This document shows positions 1 through 13,405 of a DNA stretch of 64,000 bases, in pieces. The notes below the pieces were generated by a model. That model did not search any database. It saw only the letters and a list, made by a program, of their open reading frames with translations, and was not told where the DNA came from. Within the stretch, counting starts at the first letter, position 1. Each line of letters opens with the position of its first letter. Source of the DNA: Epiperipatus broadwayi (taxonomy: Eukaryota; Onychophora; Udeonychophora; Euonychophora; Peripatidae); the NCBI GenBank assembly GCA_028023455.1, contig JAQFVV010000017.1, forward strand, positions 6,232,098 to 6,296,097, written 5' to 3'. The position numbers were made by a program, and so were the translations under genes.

Positions 1-1084
1 GAAAAATAAGAAAGATTATGAAGAAAATAAAAAAATTCAGAAGAAAAAGCTGTAAGCGCATACACACATACATGACCAAAATTATAATCTACAGAATTTT
101 TTTTTTTTTTAAAAAAAAAAGGGAATAATTTGGTCGATATCATAAATGGCAGTATTATTTTCTGGTAATTTTTAATACTGATTTAAAATACAAGTACTTT
201 CATTTAAACACCATAACGAAACACTATCATCATTCCAGTACATAATTATTTTCTATATTGTAATGAAATATTTCAATTGTATTTATCATCACTTATTTGA
301 AATATGTAATTAAAATATCGTACACATCTATTTACATACATAGATATTCTAGCACGTGTGTGATGCAACTGTTCCCAAAAGCTATAAAGTGTTAATATAA
401 AATAGATAACTAAAAACAAACGAGCTGAGCACTTTCAAAGGATCTTGCCTTCATAATCATAGCTTGCTACTATATTTAATGATATGCAAATATGCTAATT
501 CCATTTCTTCGATAAAGCATAGCACGTGTCCTTCCTATTTATGGTATCTTTGTCTCGTGAGATTTTAATCCATAATATTTGAAAAGTTTCATTAAAAAAA
601 AAAAGGCAGATTAAAATTTAGAATTAGGCTACTGGAATTTATTTTGAACTAATTTACATTTTAATATGTTTAACGATAATATAGGACATATTATTAGTTC
701 ATCTATTTTTATTAATTTTGCCATATTAATTTGTTTTAAATTATCCTATAGGTACCGTTTGAGTTCAAATGTGAATGGTATCAAATTTTCACCTTTAGAC
801 AAATTGGGTAAAACTCTTTACTTACTTCTAAAATATTTGACTTCAACTTACTTTCTTTTAATTTGGTAATATTTTTTAACTTTTACAATTAAATAGAAAA
901 TATTTCTCTCACTTTGTTTGTTATTTAAATTAAAAAAATACACAACTTTATTTTTAAAAAAATATAAGTAGCAAATTCATTAAAAGATTTGTAAAGGATT
1001 AAAAATTTTGTATTCAAAATTACCATCGTAGTAATTTTCCAACCCAAAAAAATCAAACTCCTGCGTTATGGTCTATTTCATGGT

Positions 1085-1260
1085 ATTTTGGACCCTGCAT
1101 GGTTTGATGTAGTTGGTAGAGCATCTGACTTGAAATTGGGAGGTCCCAAAATAGATTCTGGTGTTCACAATTATGGCACTCAAACCTCTTATGAATTCTC
1201 AAACAATAAAGCCGTGTTATGGGATTTTAGCATCATTGCATTTATTTAAATCCAAAATAA
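1085..1260 (+). mobile_element. tRNA-derived SINE-like sequence
   Basis: An A-box-like tgtagttggtagagcatct and a weak B box (ggaggtccca) are followed by a shared body (tctggtgttcacaatt). The copy at 15421-15555 on the minus strand has the same body and tail. Confidence 0.6.
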
Positions 1261-2527
1261 TCTCACCATATTGAGTAGACAAACAAGAAAATGGCAAGAT
1301 ATCCTCAGTCTTCAATAGCGATCTGTAAAAGAAATTCCGATCCTATTAGATACTTATCATATGTAAATAAAATAAATACACATAGAAAAAAAAAAATTGG
1401 TGGCTAAATGTTTGATGAAAGAGAAAAAAAATTGATAAAAATAAAGCAATCATAAATTCAATCATTAATCAAAACAAAAAGCCATAATTACTTTGAATGA
1501 AGTATTCCTTGACAAAAAATAATTGTTTATAATTAAAAAAGAATTCTTAAATTATTATGAAATATTGTTTTATTCATAGACGATCATACCATCATTTGCA
1601 AAGATTCTGATCATATTATCTAAAGGATATTTGTTACGATTAAAAGCTTTTTTTTTTTTTTTTTTAAAAAAAATGTAGACAACTGATTTAAAGAATTCAC
1701 TTGCAAAATACTATAAATGAAAGTGATGTATTACATGAAAATAATAATAAAAAAAAAAAGATTCAAAATTATTCAAGCAAAAAATTAAAAAATTAATTCA
1801 AAAATTCATCGCGGTTACTACCTATCTATCTCGCTGTTTAAAAGAAAAGATTTGTTTTGATTTTATATTTTATAAATATTTTCTTGTATTGATATGAGTT
1901 TGCATAGTATTTTAATAAATTTAAATAATTATTTAATATGTTAAAGAGCTAAATATTTAAAATTTCTTTATTTAATAGTTTTTACAGTCAAAAACTGATA
2001 CAAATATTAATTGAATCATTATTTTAATTTAATATTAGTAGTAAAATGTTTTCTTTTTTTTAAAAAAAATAATAAAAATTTCCAGAAAATAAAAATGCCA
2101 TTTATGAAATTAAAAAACGAATAATATTTTTTTGGTAATAATCAAACTTAATAGTGAATATTTTTGGGATATATTTCTTACAACAAAAGGAACTATTCGT
2201 AAATGTGACCAGAATTCTGTAAATAATTTCCTGCTTTATTTTTCCATTAATTCCCAAATTATTGAAATATTTATATCATACAAACATATATTACATTTTA
2301 AATTAACATTTTAAAAAAATAAACTGCTGTTATTCTGAAAAAATTATTAATATTTGAAAAAATTGCAAAAAGAATATTTTGATTTCCATTTAAATATTTA
2401 TTATATAATATTCAAATATTTTTAAAATATAATGAAGAATCATTAAAAAACAACTGCCTGTAATTATATCTTGATATATATTATTACCATTTTAAAATCC
2501 TAATTATATACGATCAATGAAATGTAG

Positions 2528-2797
2528 TAATGAATAATATTTCTGTAATTTTCACTACACTATATATACTGAACAACAATATAAAGATATGTATAAGAGA
2601 TTGTGGTCTGGGCCAACTGATGAGTGCTGGTTCAGCACACAATGTCTTGGGGGTCATAGATCTTTTTCACATCTTTGGTCATATTTATGATTACATCTCT
2701 ACAAGATGTTAAAAGTGGATAGAAACCAATCCCTACCTTGTGTGAAAGTAGTGTAGTGAAAATTACACTACAGAAATAATATTCATTATTGGATAAT
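2528..2797. repeat. MITE with about 35-bp terminal inverted repeats
   Basis: Left end taatgaataatatttctgta plus attttcactacact; the right end is the complement with an extra 5-bp repeat of actac. The 190-bp interior shows no gene. Confidence 0.75.
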
Positions 2798-3577
2798 CTC
2801 GAGTCTAATGAATGACTAACAAAATCATTAATGAAATGTAGTGTTATAATTTATATCTAAAGATTATATAGATATGCACATGAAGGTGTATGCGTATGTA
2901 AAATTATGAATATGTAATTTTGTAAATCTATATATTTATTTTAACTTATTATGCTCTATGAAAATAACAATTTATCAAGTTTGTAAATGACATTTGTTCA
3001 ACAGGTTTTAGAAGCACGATTTGGTTAAACAATTTTTTTCACATTTGATGAATTATCCAGCATTCATCTACAAAAAAATCTAAAAAAAAAGATCTTTGAT
3101 TCAAAAAGTGTTTATTGAAATATATCCCTTTTTTTTTAGGTTTTTAACTTTATGAACATTTAAATAGATACTGATATCGGTAATTGTTAAAGACTAAATA
3201 ATTTTTTATAAAATGAAAAAAGGCATTTAAGATGTTTATATTTGGTCATTCACAGTGAGAGAGAAAAAGATAAAATGAATATGTACTGAATTCTTATTTT
3301 ACTTCTTTTTTTAAAAAAATTCTAGTAATCAAATGTGAATGTGTTGTTTTTTCTAAAAAGATTAACATTTAGAGTTTTTAAATAATGTGAATATTAGTTC
3401 TGAAAATGCAATTTTTTTACTGACCAGGATGTGCCTGTATGTATCATACATATACATAATTAGAAAATACTTTTGCTATAGATCTGATCTTTGATTGTAT
3501 TGAAACTAGCTTTTTAATATAAATAAATAAATTTTAAAAAAGTTATTTGTTTTATGTATATATACACACACGCAACA

Positions 3578-3695
3578 ATAAAAATTAATAAATATAACGG
3601 TAATTAACTATTGTATAATCTTTCAATCTATTTCTGCAGATTGAAAGACGGTATATGATAGTTAATTACCGTTATATTTATTATTCTTATTACTA
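3578..3695. repeat. Short fold-back MITE
   Basis: Inverted arms aaatataacggtaattaact and agttaattaccgttatattt, with ctttcaatct / agattgaaag inside. The same termini are at 40720-40900. Confidence 0.8.
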
Positions 3696-4069
3696 TAGTT
3701 TTTAATTAACGAACATTTTATTTGTAATACACACAAACATACATATAAATTTAAAAGCTAAATCAGTTATTACTATCTTACATATGCAATGTCCTCTCAT
3801 TTCAAAGGACAGTGTTTCTAACATACTCATCGATTACAAATCTCATACTGCCACAGATTATTGCTCTGAATGGGTGAACGAATAAAAATCATGCACAGAG
3901 TTAGAAAAACAGTTACCCTTATCAAACTATTATTTAGTAATGTGAAATTTATGTACAGTAAATATGCAATACAGTGATAAACTCCCATATAATAGGAGGA
4001 AATAGTGATCATGTGATGTTGGTTGGGTTAATATATAATACTCACAAAGAACTGAAATACACAATGTTC

Positions 4070-4395
4070 CACAATGAAAGGTGACTGGCTATCTGCCCAA
4101 GCTGCCTGCAACGCCATCTCTGAATCAGTGCATGCATTACATAGTGACAGTTCAACTATTCACCACAATGATTTTAAGGTACTAAACATCTGAATCATGA
4201 ATTACAACATGAAATTTGACAGTGTATTTTGTACCTTCATACATTGTCTTCAGTGCTCTCCCCACCATCATGGAATCTTGCAAATCACTTTAAAACATTT
4301 TGTGACTCATGGTTTCACTGCCATACATAATTTGAATCATTTGAAACACTCCAGTAGCAGCCTTGCCCCATCAAAACAATTTTAATGTTAACACA
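4070..4395 (-). mobile_element. Deleted mariner-type element keeping the transposase HTH region
   Basis: The minus strand at about 4200-4390 reads GVFQMIQIMYGSETMSHKMF, then SMMVGRALKTMYEG. This matches the second helix-turn-helix region of mariner transposases (EM-Q--YG-E-MS---V--W-K-F--GR-S-ED). The rest of the transposase is missing. The left flank at 4070-4200 matches the 5' flank of the copy at 43.6 kb in the same plus-strand orientation, as expected for long terminal inverted repeats. Confidence 0.65.
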
Positions 4396-5269
4396 TTGTT
4401 CCATGTGGGTCAAATATAAAACGACATTTCATAACATGATCCAGAAATGCTAGTTTTTGTAAATAACTAAACTATGTCTCTATCATATGCATTGATTCAT
4501 AAATAGCATTGCATGTAGTTTGGAGAACCATTCTTTTCACTAGTATACAGCTGAAATAATTCCTAGAGTATTGTTACATAATTATTGTACCTAAAAACAT
4601 CAATATAAAACTATATAGATTAGACATTCTGATTGAAATATTATGCCCTCATTCCCTTTGGCCGTGCACAGTAATTATTTGCTGGTAACTGTCATTTTGT
4701 GCTTCCTTTCAGTGTTCATGATAAAATTAGGTGTCCAGATATAGTATTGTAACAAAATTTTAGTTCATACTATGCTTGGATTTCATGCCGTTTAGCAGCC
4801 TTAGAATCTGGATCCTATTGCAATACAATTTTTATTGATGGATAAAGGCATATTTTCTAGATTTCTAAAAAACCATTACAAGAATGCTCAGTCTGCAAAT
4901 TGACCAGTCTTCCTGAGTCATTGCATGCACAGCAGGTGTTCTTATCTGGTTTATCACTTTTTACTACTTCATAACTGAGTATCTTATAATTCTATCCACT
5001 GAACTGTGTGATTCTTTCCTATATGGGTTTCTAGATCATATGCATTTGCCTTGTTTATGTATTAAACTACTTTTGCAAGGCCAATATATTCTAATGATCC
5101 AACACTTGCTTTTCATTTGCTAATATGTCCAGGATTAATTTATAGTCAATAATTATTTTAAAAGAAGCTATTTATAATAATATTAAGCCAGTATTAAATA
5201 GAGATTTGGACCTAAAAAAATGTTGGCATAAAAAAAATAGATTTAGTTATTTATAAAATAGCAAGAGGG

Positions 5270-7200
5270 AGCTACTAAAATATAACTGTAAAATTTAAGT
5301 TTGAAATGAAAACAGTTAAGACTTGGAAATATAAATAGAAGATAGGTATAAAAATATGTTAAATAATATAAGTTAAAGAAAATTATACATATTGAATGTT
5401 AATATAATGAATAAGTAGAATATAAAAATATGGATATTGTAACATTAGTGAGAGATATGTATTACAAAACAAACATTCCAGCATTACATGTCCATAATTT
5501 AAAAATAAATGATTATTAATACAAATGAAAATAGAAAAAGGATGTAATATGTTTTTAGAATAATTTTCTTTTGCTTAAAACATAGTTTTGTAAAAATAAA
5601 ATAAAAAAAAAAGTTTGCATTATATTTTCTTTTAAAAGAGAATAAAGTTTTAATATTGAGAGGACTGGGGGGATAATCCAAAATCAAAAGATTAAAAATT
5701 TTTTTTTACTTCTCGTTAAATAAAACTTTTATAAAATAAAAATAAACATTAGTGGTAAGTTAGAATTTGTTTATAAAAAAAAAAACTTTCTCGAAAATGT
5801 AATTAGTTTAAAAAGATTACTGATTGAAACTATTAATTAAAAAACTATGTAAACTATTGATGAGATAGTAGAGATTAAGCAAAAGATTAGATTAAAGCAA
5901 ATGTAAAAATCAATTAATTAAAGAAATGTAATTAATTAAAAGACAGATTTCAAGTTACAACCAAAATTAAAAATACGATAAAGAAATAAACAGTGGGAGA
6001 AAAAAAAGTATAAAAGTTACATTTTGGTTATTGTTCTTCAATTGGGGCTGCAATCTGTAATTCAGTTTGGTTCGAGTTTAGTTCAAGTCTGGTTTGCATT
6101 TTGTGATAGAGTTATTCCAGTCAATTTGTTATTAGTCCGGTCTGCAATTTGCCAGAGTTCCGATCTTGAGTCTGTAAATCATTCTGATTTTCATTGCCTT
6201 GTACATTGCTGCAGATAATTCAGAAATTTTAGCGCATTACTATTGTGGTCAACATTAATGCAGAAACCGCATAAGCCATAAGAGAGTCCGACAGGGCTTC
6301 ATGTTCCAAGTTCTCAGCCATCAACTATCTCACCTGAATCAATACATGGAACCAATGCCAAGATTGTGTAGAAGCTGCTGCATACTCTCTCATTGTTCGA
6401 CAGAAACCTGGAAAAAAAGCCACGAAGCCATCGATGGAGAAACAAAAAATCAAACAGTTGGAAAATAAAACAAATGGAAATCTAGGCAAAGATACTTTTA
6501 AATATATTCAGATAACAGTCTAGACTCCTTATTTTAAATGAAATAAACTTTAACAAAGGATTTATATTATGTTAAATATGTGTGCGTAATTAAATAATAA
6601 TGTTTGCTTAATTGTTATTTTGTCTTATCACTGCATCACTAATTTAGTGTAGAGTTATTTTTATGTGTTAAGTAAATATGCTGGACCCTAAGACAGAGTA
6701 TGAGATAGTCATGGGATATTTCAAGTGCTGGATTGTGTGCCTGTCATCCAAGGCATGCTGACTATATAACCTATGGTTGGCTGGTACCTGAGGTTGATCC
6801 TCAAAACAATTAAAATGCTTTGGATGGCAGGGGTTTAAATCTAGCAGTTGAGAAGTGCCATAGCCTAGAAATATGATTGTAGGTTATGCTTTGTATAGCC
6901 TCGATCTGGCTATAGGTAAATCTATCAATGGTATTCTATTTCTCTGCATGAAGGGCCAGTCCGTTCCCATAATATTAAAGTAAATGTTAAAATTTTTGAA
7001 GTTTAGATTCTAAAAATTATTATAAAAGCTTATTTAAAACAAGCAAGAAGATTTTATTTAGCAGACCCGGTTAAGATTTGGAAATATTAAGTAGAAGGTA
7101 GGTATAAAAATATGATTAAAAAATATTATAAGGAAAATTATACATATTCAACGTTAATGTAATAAATAATAATAATGTAAAATATGAATATATAATGTTA
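5270..7200 (+). repeat. Direct repeat pair flanking about 1.6 kb
   Basis: The stretches 5308-5420 and 7068-7190 share aagacttggaaatata-like, gaagataggtataaaaatat and aaaattatacatattga-like blocks in the same orientation. The space between holds the possible LINE fragment at 6330-6500 and otherwise unassigned sequence. Confidence 0.5.
6330..6500 (+). mobile_element. Possible LINE fragment
   Basis: A frame gives AEAAAYSLIVRQKPGKKATK, then PSMEKQKIKQLENKTN. It resembles the KPRWK-RLEKKIKELRK segment upstream of LINE RT domains. It is short and degenerate. Confidence 0.3.
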
Positions 7201-7456
7201 GAGTCAAATATTAAAAAAATTAATAAGTATAATATAAAAAATAAATGAAATAAAAATTATATATATATAATTGTAGGAAGTATTGATAATAAATATAGAA
7301 TATAAAAAAGATTAAAATGTATAATATACAAAAAAGTAATAATTATATAGAGAGGTATATCAAGATATATTGTGGGTATATAAAGAGTGATTATAAAATA
7401 GAATATATATATAAAATTATATGTTCATGTATTTGTGTATTGTGTTTGTTATAGTT

Positions 7457-7495
7457 CTGAAGAAGATTGCTGAGGCGATCGAAAACATCAATAGT
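7457..7495 (+). ncRNA. Degenerate hammerhead-like motif, second type
   Basis: CTGAAGA fits the CUGANGA box, followed by A, GATTGC TGAG GCGATC (6-bp stem with one G-U), then GAAA. No good stem I or III is visible. Similar motifs are at 32491, 46141, 48549 (minus) and 48711. Confidence 0.3.
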
Positions 7496-7779
7496 AAATT
7501 GTAAAAAAGCTTTGTAAAAAGTATTAATATTTAAAAGACCGAGTATAAAAATACTTGTGAAATTAGTTTAAACTGAATGTCTCTTATGTAGCTGATCGTA
7601 ATATTTTTCTACCTTCAATAAGCTCCTAATTACACAAGCTATAGTCCAATTATTATTTTAAACTGTATGTTGGGCTAAATCTATGAGCATTTCCTTTTTT
7701 AAAAAAACTTTGAAATAATTAACGAGACCTGTATCTCTTTACCATTCCTGGGTCTGGGTGCTTTCCTTTATCTATCTGA

Positions 7780-8500
7780 TACAAAATGCCCAAAAATGAT
7801 AAATCTTTTAATGATCCACATGCATTATTTTTGTGAAGTCTTCTCTGAATTTATCTGGCATTTCAAAGATTAAGCAAATTGTTGATGCAATATGCTCTCT
7901 GGTTTCTGAAATGTTATCAATGTTGGATAGACTTGGAAAGCTTTTAGATGCTGTCATTATACTAAATGCTAATCTATTGCACTTGAGTAACCTGACATGG
8001 AAGTACTAAATATTTCAGTGACCAATTACTGATGGAAATCTGGTGAAAAGGCAGTAGTGGAGTTTATTTGTGCAAAGTGAGAAGATTTTTGCAAGGTTGC
8101 TAAAATTTCCTCATGTTTACCATTGGATATATTCCTTTGTTCATATACCTGTCCAGCATGAATGTGATTTCCGCAAATTTGTTTTTGACTATTGAACTTA
8201 TTGTGATGGGTACATCCCACTTTGAGCTTTCTATTGGCATAAGGATACATTTTGTGACCAATTCTTGAACTTTTTGGTCTATTTCTATATTCTGTATAGA
8301 AGAGTCTTAGATGGTTTACATGTAGTCAGATTGGACAATTCTATTTTGATTGGATGTCTGGATTCCCCCTTATTTTTAAATCAGATTTTCATTCCATTTT
8401 ATTTCTTAGGGTATGGTAACATTTTATACCAATTAATTTTTTCCCCCAATCTTTCAAATAATTCTCTGTACTTTTTTCACTCATAATACACATTGACAAG
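7780..8500 (-). mobile_element. Ty3/Gypsy-like pol remnant, minus strand
   Basis: On the minus strand the order is YRELFERLGEKIN, then EIDQKVQELVTKCILMPIES, then HEEILATLQKSSHFAQINS with TTAF. This matches the start of a Ty3/Gypsy reverse transcriptase: E-LF--GLG, EID--V-ELL-, L--IDEILA-L-G---F--LDL--AY. Stops and shifts are many and no LTRs were found. The region to about 9300 is similar in base composition and may be the rest of the element, unreadable to me. Confidence 0.55.
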
Positions 8501-10037
8501 ATGTTTACATTTCTGTTTTGGTAAGGGGATTAATCTGTCCATGAAGTTTTCATAGATAGTGACTCAAATCTTGAGCAGTCAAATTGAATTTTTGCTCAAA
8601 CAGAGCTTCTGGACAGTTTGTCATTAGAAATATTCAGTCTTTCCTAAAAAGTAGCGATACCTTTGACTCACTGTCAATGTCCATGTTTATCTATTTTCCA
8701 TAAGTCTGGACTTTTGGCATAAATTGTTTAGAATTTGTAAAACTTGTATTTTTGACAATAAAGCTTGTAGCAACTTTATTTCCCAAATTTATATGTTTGA
8801 TGGGTTTGTTTTAATTTCCTGTTCTATTCTTTTAGCAAAAACATCAGATGACCTTTGGCCTTGCAATTTGATAAATCTTATTCTTCCATTTGCACTGCTA
8901 TCTTAAGCGATTGAATTTGCCAAACCCGTTCCAAATGATTTGTATATTTGTTATATTCTTTCCTAAGTTGTAAGTTTTGAAGAGGTTTCAGTGAATGGTC
9001 ATTTCTAGCCATTCAATCTTGAAAACTCTCTTAATTGTTATATTAACATTTCATATGCTATCTTTTTCTAATCATTTCCATGTTGTCAAAACTATTTCAC
9101 TAAGAATTTGCAGTCTGAGCATATCAAGACATGCCAAATAAAAGTGAGTCAAGGAAAACTATCAAAAGAATTTCCATGATAGTCCATAACAAGAATTGTA
9201 AGACTTGTGGACAGACTTTTTGTTCCCCCTCTTGATTGATGCTCATTATAAAAAATAAAATCATGCTATATGCCATGCTGAGTGCAGGCTAAAATATTTG
9301 TTCAGTTTGTCTATTATTTTTCATCGTAAATCTTGTGGATTTGTGGGTTCGCATTCTATTTTTAAGTTTAATCATTTCTTGCTAAATGTAGAAGTATCTT
9401 TCTCTCACTGTATTTTATTGCTTTTAAAATAAAAAAATTAGAAAGATCCCATTCAGCAAAATTATTTTTGTTTTCAATTCTGATTCATTTGCCCTGCTGA
9501 TATCTTTTCTCGACAAAGTGGTAATCAGCCATGATCTGCAGAATGATCATTGAAAAGTGCCATCTGCTGATTATTTACAACACCTTCATTACTACAACTA
9601 TCATACTATAATCCGAAAGTAAACTTCAAATTATAAGCACTACATACTTTCGTAAAAAAATGATATTTAAAAATTATTCTACACACTGATAATTGAATTT
9701 TTTCTGTTTTCACGATCTTGCATGACAATTCAATTATTTACTATTGATTTTAAATTTGAAGATGAATTTTTTATTAATTCAGCAATTAATAAAGATACAA
9801 ATAATGTGCTCTTTGGTATCTGCATATTAATAAATCTTGCCATCAAGTCATATATGTGGATACACATAAAATAAATGACTATCAGTAAGTTATAATGTGG
9901 AATATTATGGTATAGAATATTACATTTTGAAAATTAAGCGCTAGTATAAAAACTATATTGAAAAAGAAAAAAATCTTATATATATTAATTTAAATAATGT
10001 GTGATAATGCTCAAGACAAAATGGGTTTATAAGCACC

Positions 10038-10220
10038 CATTAGAAACCAGTCAACATTTAAACAATCCAAATAGAGATAACAATCGACAATCTCAAACTG
10101 TTGTCAAGGCACCCTCCCATTCCACCTTTATTGTTAATAGGTTGCCTTGACAACAGTTTGATATTGTTGATTGTTATCTATATTGGGATTGTCTAAGTGT
10201 TGAAGGGTTTCTAATGGATA
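10038..10220. repeat. Fold-back MITE
   Basis: Arms of about 75 bp: ccattagaaaccagtcaaca and gttgaagggtttctaatgga, with the shared aaactgttgtcaaggca block. A half copy of one arm lies at 27350-27432. Confidence 0.8.
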
Positions 10221-11004
10221 TATTAATTTGTAAACAGTATATGTAAACAAAAGGAGAAAATCACCTTCCCTCAGAACATGAATTAAAAGCACTCTAAATG
10301 TTGAACAAAGTTCAAAAATAAAATGAATCCATTTATTCTTGGAGTTCTGATGCTTATATGCATATCTTTGTCAACATTGTTGATAAATCAGAGTGAAATT
10401 AATATATTGGTCAGATGGAATATGCCATGTAACATTTATTAAACTCATAATCAATTATAACAAGGTTGGAAACAGAATCTTTTAGCAGCTTGATTATAAT
10501 AATTAAATAAAATTTAATAAGAAAACATTAAAATAAACATAGCTCAACGTATATATGTAAACATAGGGAATATATATACACACAAAGACATGCCATTAAC
10601 TACACTTTAATTTGCAGAAATTAGGTTTTTTAGTCAATTGATTAAACTGAAAAATAAAAGAAGATATTTATTTTAAAAGAAAATATTGATGTATATGATT
10701 GTTATGAAAATGGATTAATAGAAGCAATAGAAAAACTAAGAAATGTCACAATAAAAGCGTCAAAATTAAATTTCCAATATTTAAGATGGACAATATTTAG
10801 TATTTAAAATCAGTGGTTAAAATCAAGATTGAAGGTAAAAAGAGCTAGAATTTCCCGTAAAATTTTTGAATGAAAATATTCAACACTTGATCTTATGAAT
10901 AATTCAATCACGCTCTATCATTGGGATATTCTAAACATTATGAAAAATTTCACACTGATGTGTATATAAGTAACAGATCATAAAAAAACAATCATGAACA
11001 CTTG

Positions 11005-11260
11005 ATCATTATCACCATTGTTATGAAGTATCAATCCACCGTAGATGATCTCTCCAAATTTAAACCAATTTCTCTGATCCTTAGCCTCTCCTCTCCACAT
11101 CATACTAGCAAACTTCCTTATTTCATTTATTCATCTCACATCAGGTCTCTTTCGAAGTCGTACAATTTCTTGGGATTCAATTTAAAACTTCAACTATCTA
11201 TCAATTAGCATCTCTTCTAGCAATACCTGTAGCCCAACTTCATTTCAGTCTATTCACTGA
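11005..11260 (-). mobile_element. RTE-type LINE 3' end, minus strand
   Basis: The plus strand reads as the complement of an RTE tail. It starts near a tatcaccattgttatgaag stretch and includes the complement of the HVRW and WTVEILN-like coding ends. It is similar to 27105-27290 and 46415-46640. Confidence 0.55.
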
Positions 11261-11553
11261 CATTGTTGTTACTCCTAATATCCATTTCTCCATAAAATTT
11301 AGATACATATTGCTAAATGTGTGTGTATATTTATGTATATACAAAATATGTATTATTAGTTAAATAATAATTATAAGTGAAAATTAAACGGATTTCTAAT
11401 TGTGTGTGTATATTTATATATATACACAAAATAAGTGTTATAAATGATATAACGGTAAACTAAATGTATGTGTGTGGATGCCAATGGCATTCACAATATT
11501 TTATAAAAGCAATTAGGCTAGTTAAATAGTTTAATTAAAGGAAAAACTATAAA

Positions 11554-11671
11554 CATATTGAAAAGGGCAAAAAAACATAATTTGCTGAAAAAGGCTTTTA
11601 TATAATAATTTTATAATTTGTAATCTTTGTTGCTTGTATATATGTATTTTTAAACATATTTGACTATTGTA
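11554..11671 (+). repeat. Left direct terminal repeat of the Penelope-like element
   Basis: This 118-bp stretch starts catattgaaaagggcaaaa and ends tttgactattgta. It matches 14401-14516 almost base for base, with one 2-bp indel and one substitution seen by eye. The match stops abruptly on both sides, which marks the repeat ends. Confidence 0.9.
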
Positions 11672-11786
11672 TACTTGAAGTGCAACATAAAAAAAGAATT
11701 GGTTTTAATTCTGATTCTTTTTCTGTATAGTAATTTCGATATTATTTATAACGTTACTTTTGAATTAATACTGCGGTTGTTGGGAT

Positions 11787-12575
11787 ATGGAGCATTTATG
11801 GAAATATATGAGAGATAATTTGGATACGATTGATTTGATTAAGGTAAAGAAATTAACTAAATTATGTTTACATATGGAAAAAATAAAAGGTCAATTATCA
11901 TATTTAAATAATTGTAAATTACATAAGATTATGCCTAAAGCATGTATAATTAACGTTAGAAGGAATAAGAAGATCTCAAATAATAATAGATTAATATATA
12001 AATTGGAGAATTATTTGTTGCAGATTTTTATAAATGAAAAATACTACATTTTTAAAAGAAGTTTGGATAGATTTAGAAGCTTAAATAAAATTATAAAACC
12101 AATATTAAAAAGGATAAATGTCTGGGATAATTTCAAAGCTTTCATAAATAATCATCGTAATAAATGGTATTATAAAATACACCTTAAATATACTAAAAAA
12201 TGGGAATGGCTGATTAATAAATTTTCCACTAATAGATCATGCAGATATGATAATATTCAGCAATCTTATAAATCTATGGAATATAAAAAACATGTTTCAG
12301 ACAATTTTGTAAATTTAACGGACTATAAATTTTCACGTGAACAAAATAATTTACTGAGTAAAAATCCATCATTTATCCCATTTATAGACAAAGATATAAA
12401 GAAGAGGATTATAACAGACATTGAATTGGCACATATTTCATACGGGGAGAAAAAGAAATTACATTGTGTTTTAAATAGACATTTATACGAACTTAGTATT
12501 TCTAATAGGGATTATAACTACAGAAAAATAATAAACGAAATTAGATATATATGTGTAATGGCTCTGGGATTGTAA
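11787..12575 (+). pseudogene. Penelope polyprotein, segment 1 (N-terminal region before the RT)
   Basis: This is 262 codons open from an ATG at 11787, rich in Lys, Asn and Ile. Residues 45-60 read NCKLHKIMPKACIINVRR, which resembles the conserved N-terminal stretch of Penelope-like polyproteins. The frame is lost at 12551-12575: the next frame continues with GSGIVISKEDKG, the motif expected at the start of the RT. This start is the first long ATG, 115 bp after the left terminal repeat. Composition is as AT-rich as the surroundings. Confidence 0.8.
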
Positions 12576-13405
12576 TAAGTAAAGAAGATAAAGGTTGTCG
12601 TTTTGTTGTAATGTACGCTAAGGACTATAATGATAGAATAGATAGTGTAATAAAAAATGAGGGGTATAGTAGATTATCTAAAGATCCTACAAATAATATA
12701 AAAAATAAATATGTAAAATTGTTAAAAAAGATGAAGCTTAATAACATTATAAGTGATAATCAATATTATTCTTTATATCCTAATTCATATGAGAACCCAT
12801 ATATATTTTGTAAGGTAAAAACGCATAAGGAAGATAACCCTTTAAGATTATTGTTTAATTTTAGCAATTTCATTTTACATAAATTTTGTAAATATTTAAA
12901 CAAATGGATAGCTGATATTATTGGTTATGGACAATACTGTATAAAAAATACAAAGGCTATTATTGATAAATTAAATATGATGAATATAAATAGAAACCAC
13001 AGTATCTTTGTGATGGACATAGAATCGATGTATCCTAGTATCCCTAGAATTAAAAGCATTAGTATCGTCATAAAGGCTTTATCTCTATATATCAATGATA
13101 ATAGCATAATTAGTATTATAAATGAAGCATTGAACCTAATAAATAATAGTTTATATTTTAAATATAATAATGAATATTGGAGTATAAATAAGGGATGGGT
13201 AATGGGATGCGCAATTAGTGGGCTTATGGCATCTATGTTCATTAATGACATGGAAATCAATATTATAAAAGGCAGTATAATTAAAAAAGAAGTACTATAT
13301 TATTTTAGATACGTAGATGATAGTTTGATAATTGTAATAAGAGGGCAATATATAAATTATATAAACAATTTAATAATAATGTTGATAATATTAGGTTTAC
13401 TATGA
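12551..13405 (+). pseudogene. Penelope polyprotein, segment 2 (reverse transcriptase palm)
   Basis: The segment begins in the frame after the first frameshift. Visible RT landmarks in order are SKEDKGCRFVVM (finger region), VKTHKEDNPLR, FVMDIESMYPSIP (motif A with Asp), KGWVMGCAISGLMASMF (motif B) and YYFRYVDDSL (motif C, catalytic YVDD). The spacing is that of Penelope-family RTs. The frame shifts again near 13402, where the next frame continues the thumb region. The active-site aspartates are intact. Confidence 0.9.

Larger units (their letters stand above)
1..11000. other. 3' flank of PUS7, distal part; no host gene seen
   Basis: Apart from the repeats listed (SINE at 1.1 kb, MITEs at 2.5, 3.6 and 10.0 kb, mariner at 4.1 kb, direct repeats at 5.3-7.2 kb, Ty3 remnant at 7.8-8.5 kb), this is AT-rich sequence. 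The open frames of 60-75 codons have no recognisable product. Confidence 0.6.

Noticed and set aside
12925-13260. 111-codon minus frame
   Set aside because: Antisense shadow of the Penelope reverse transcriptase.
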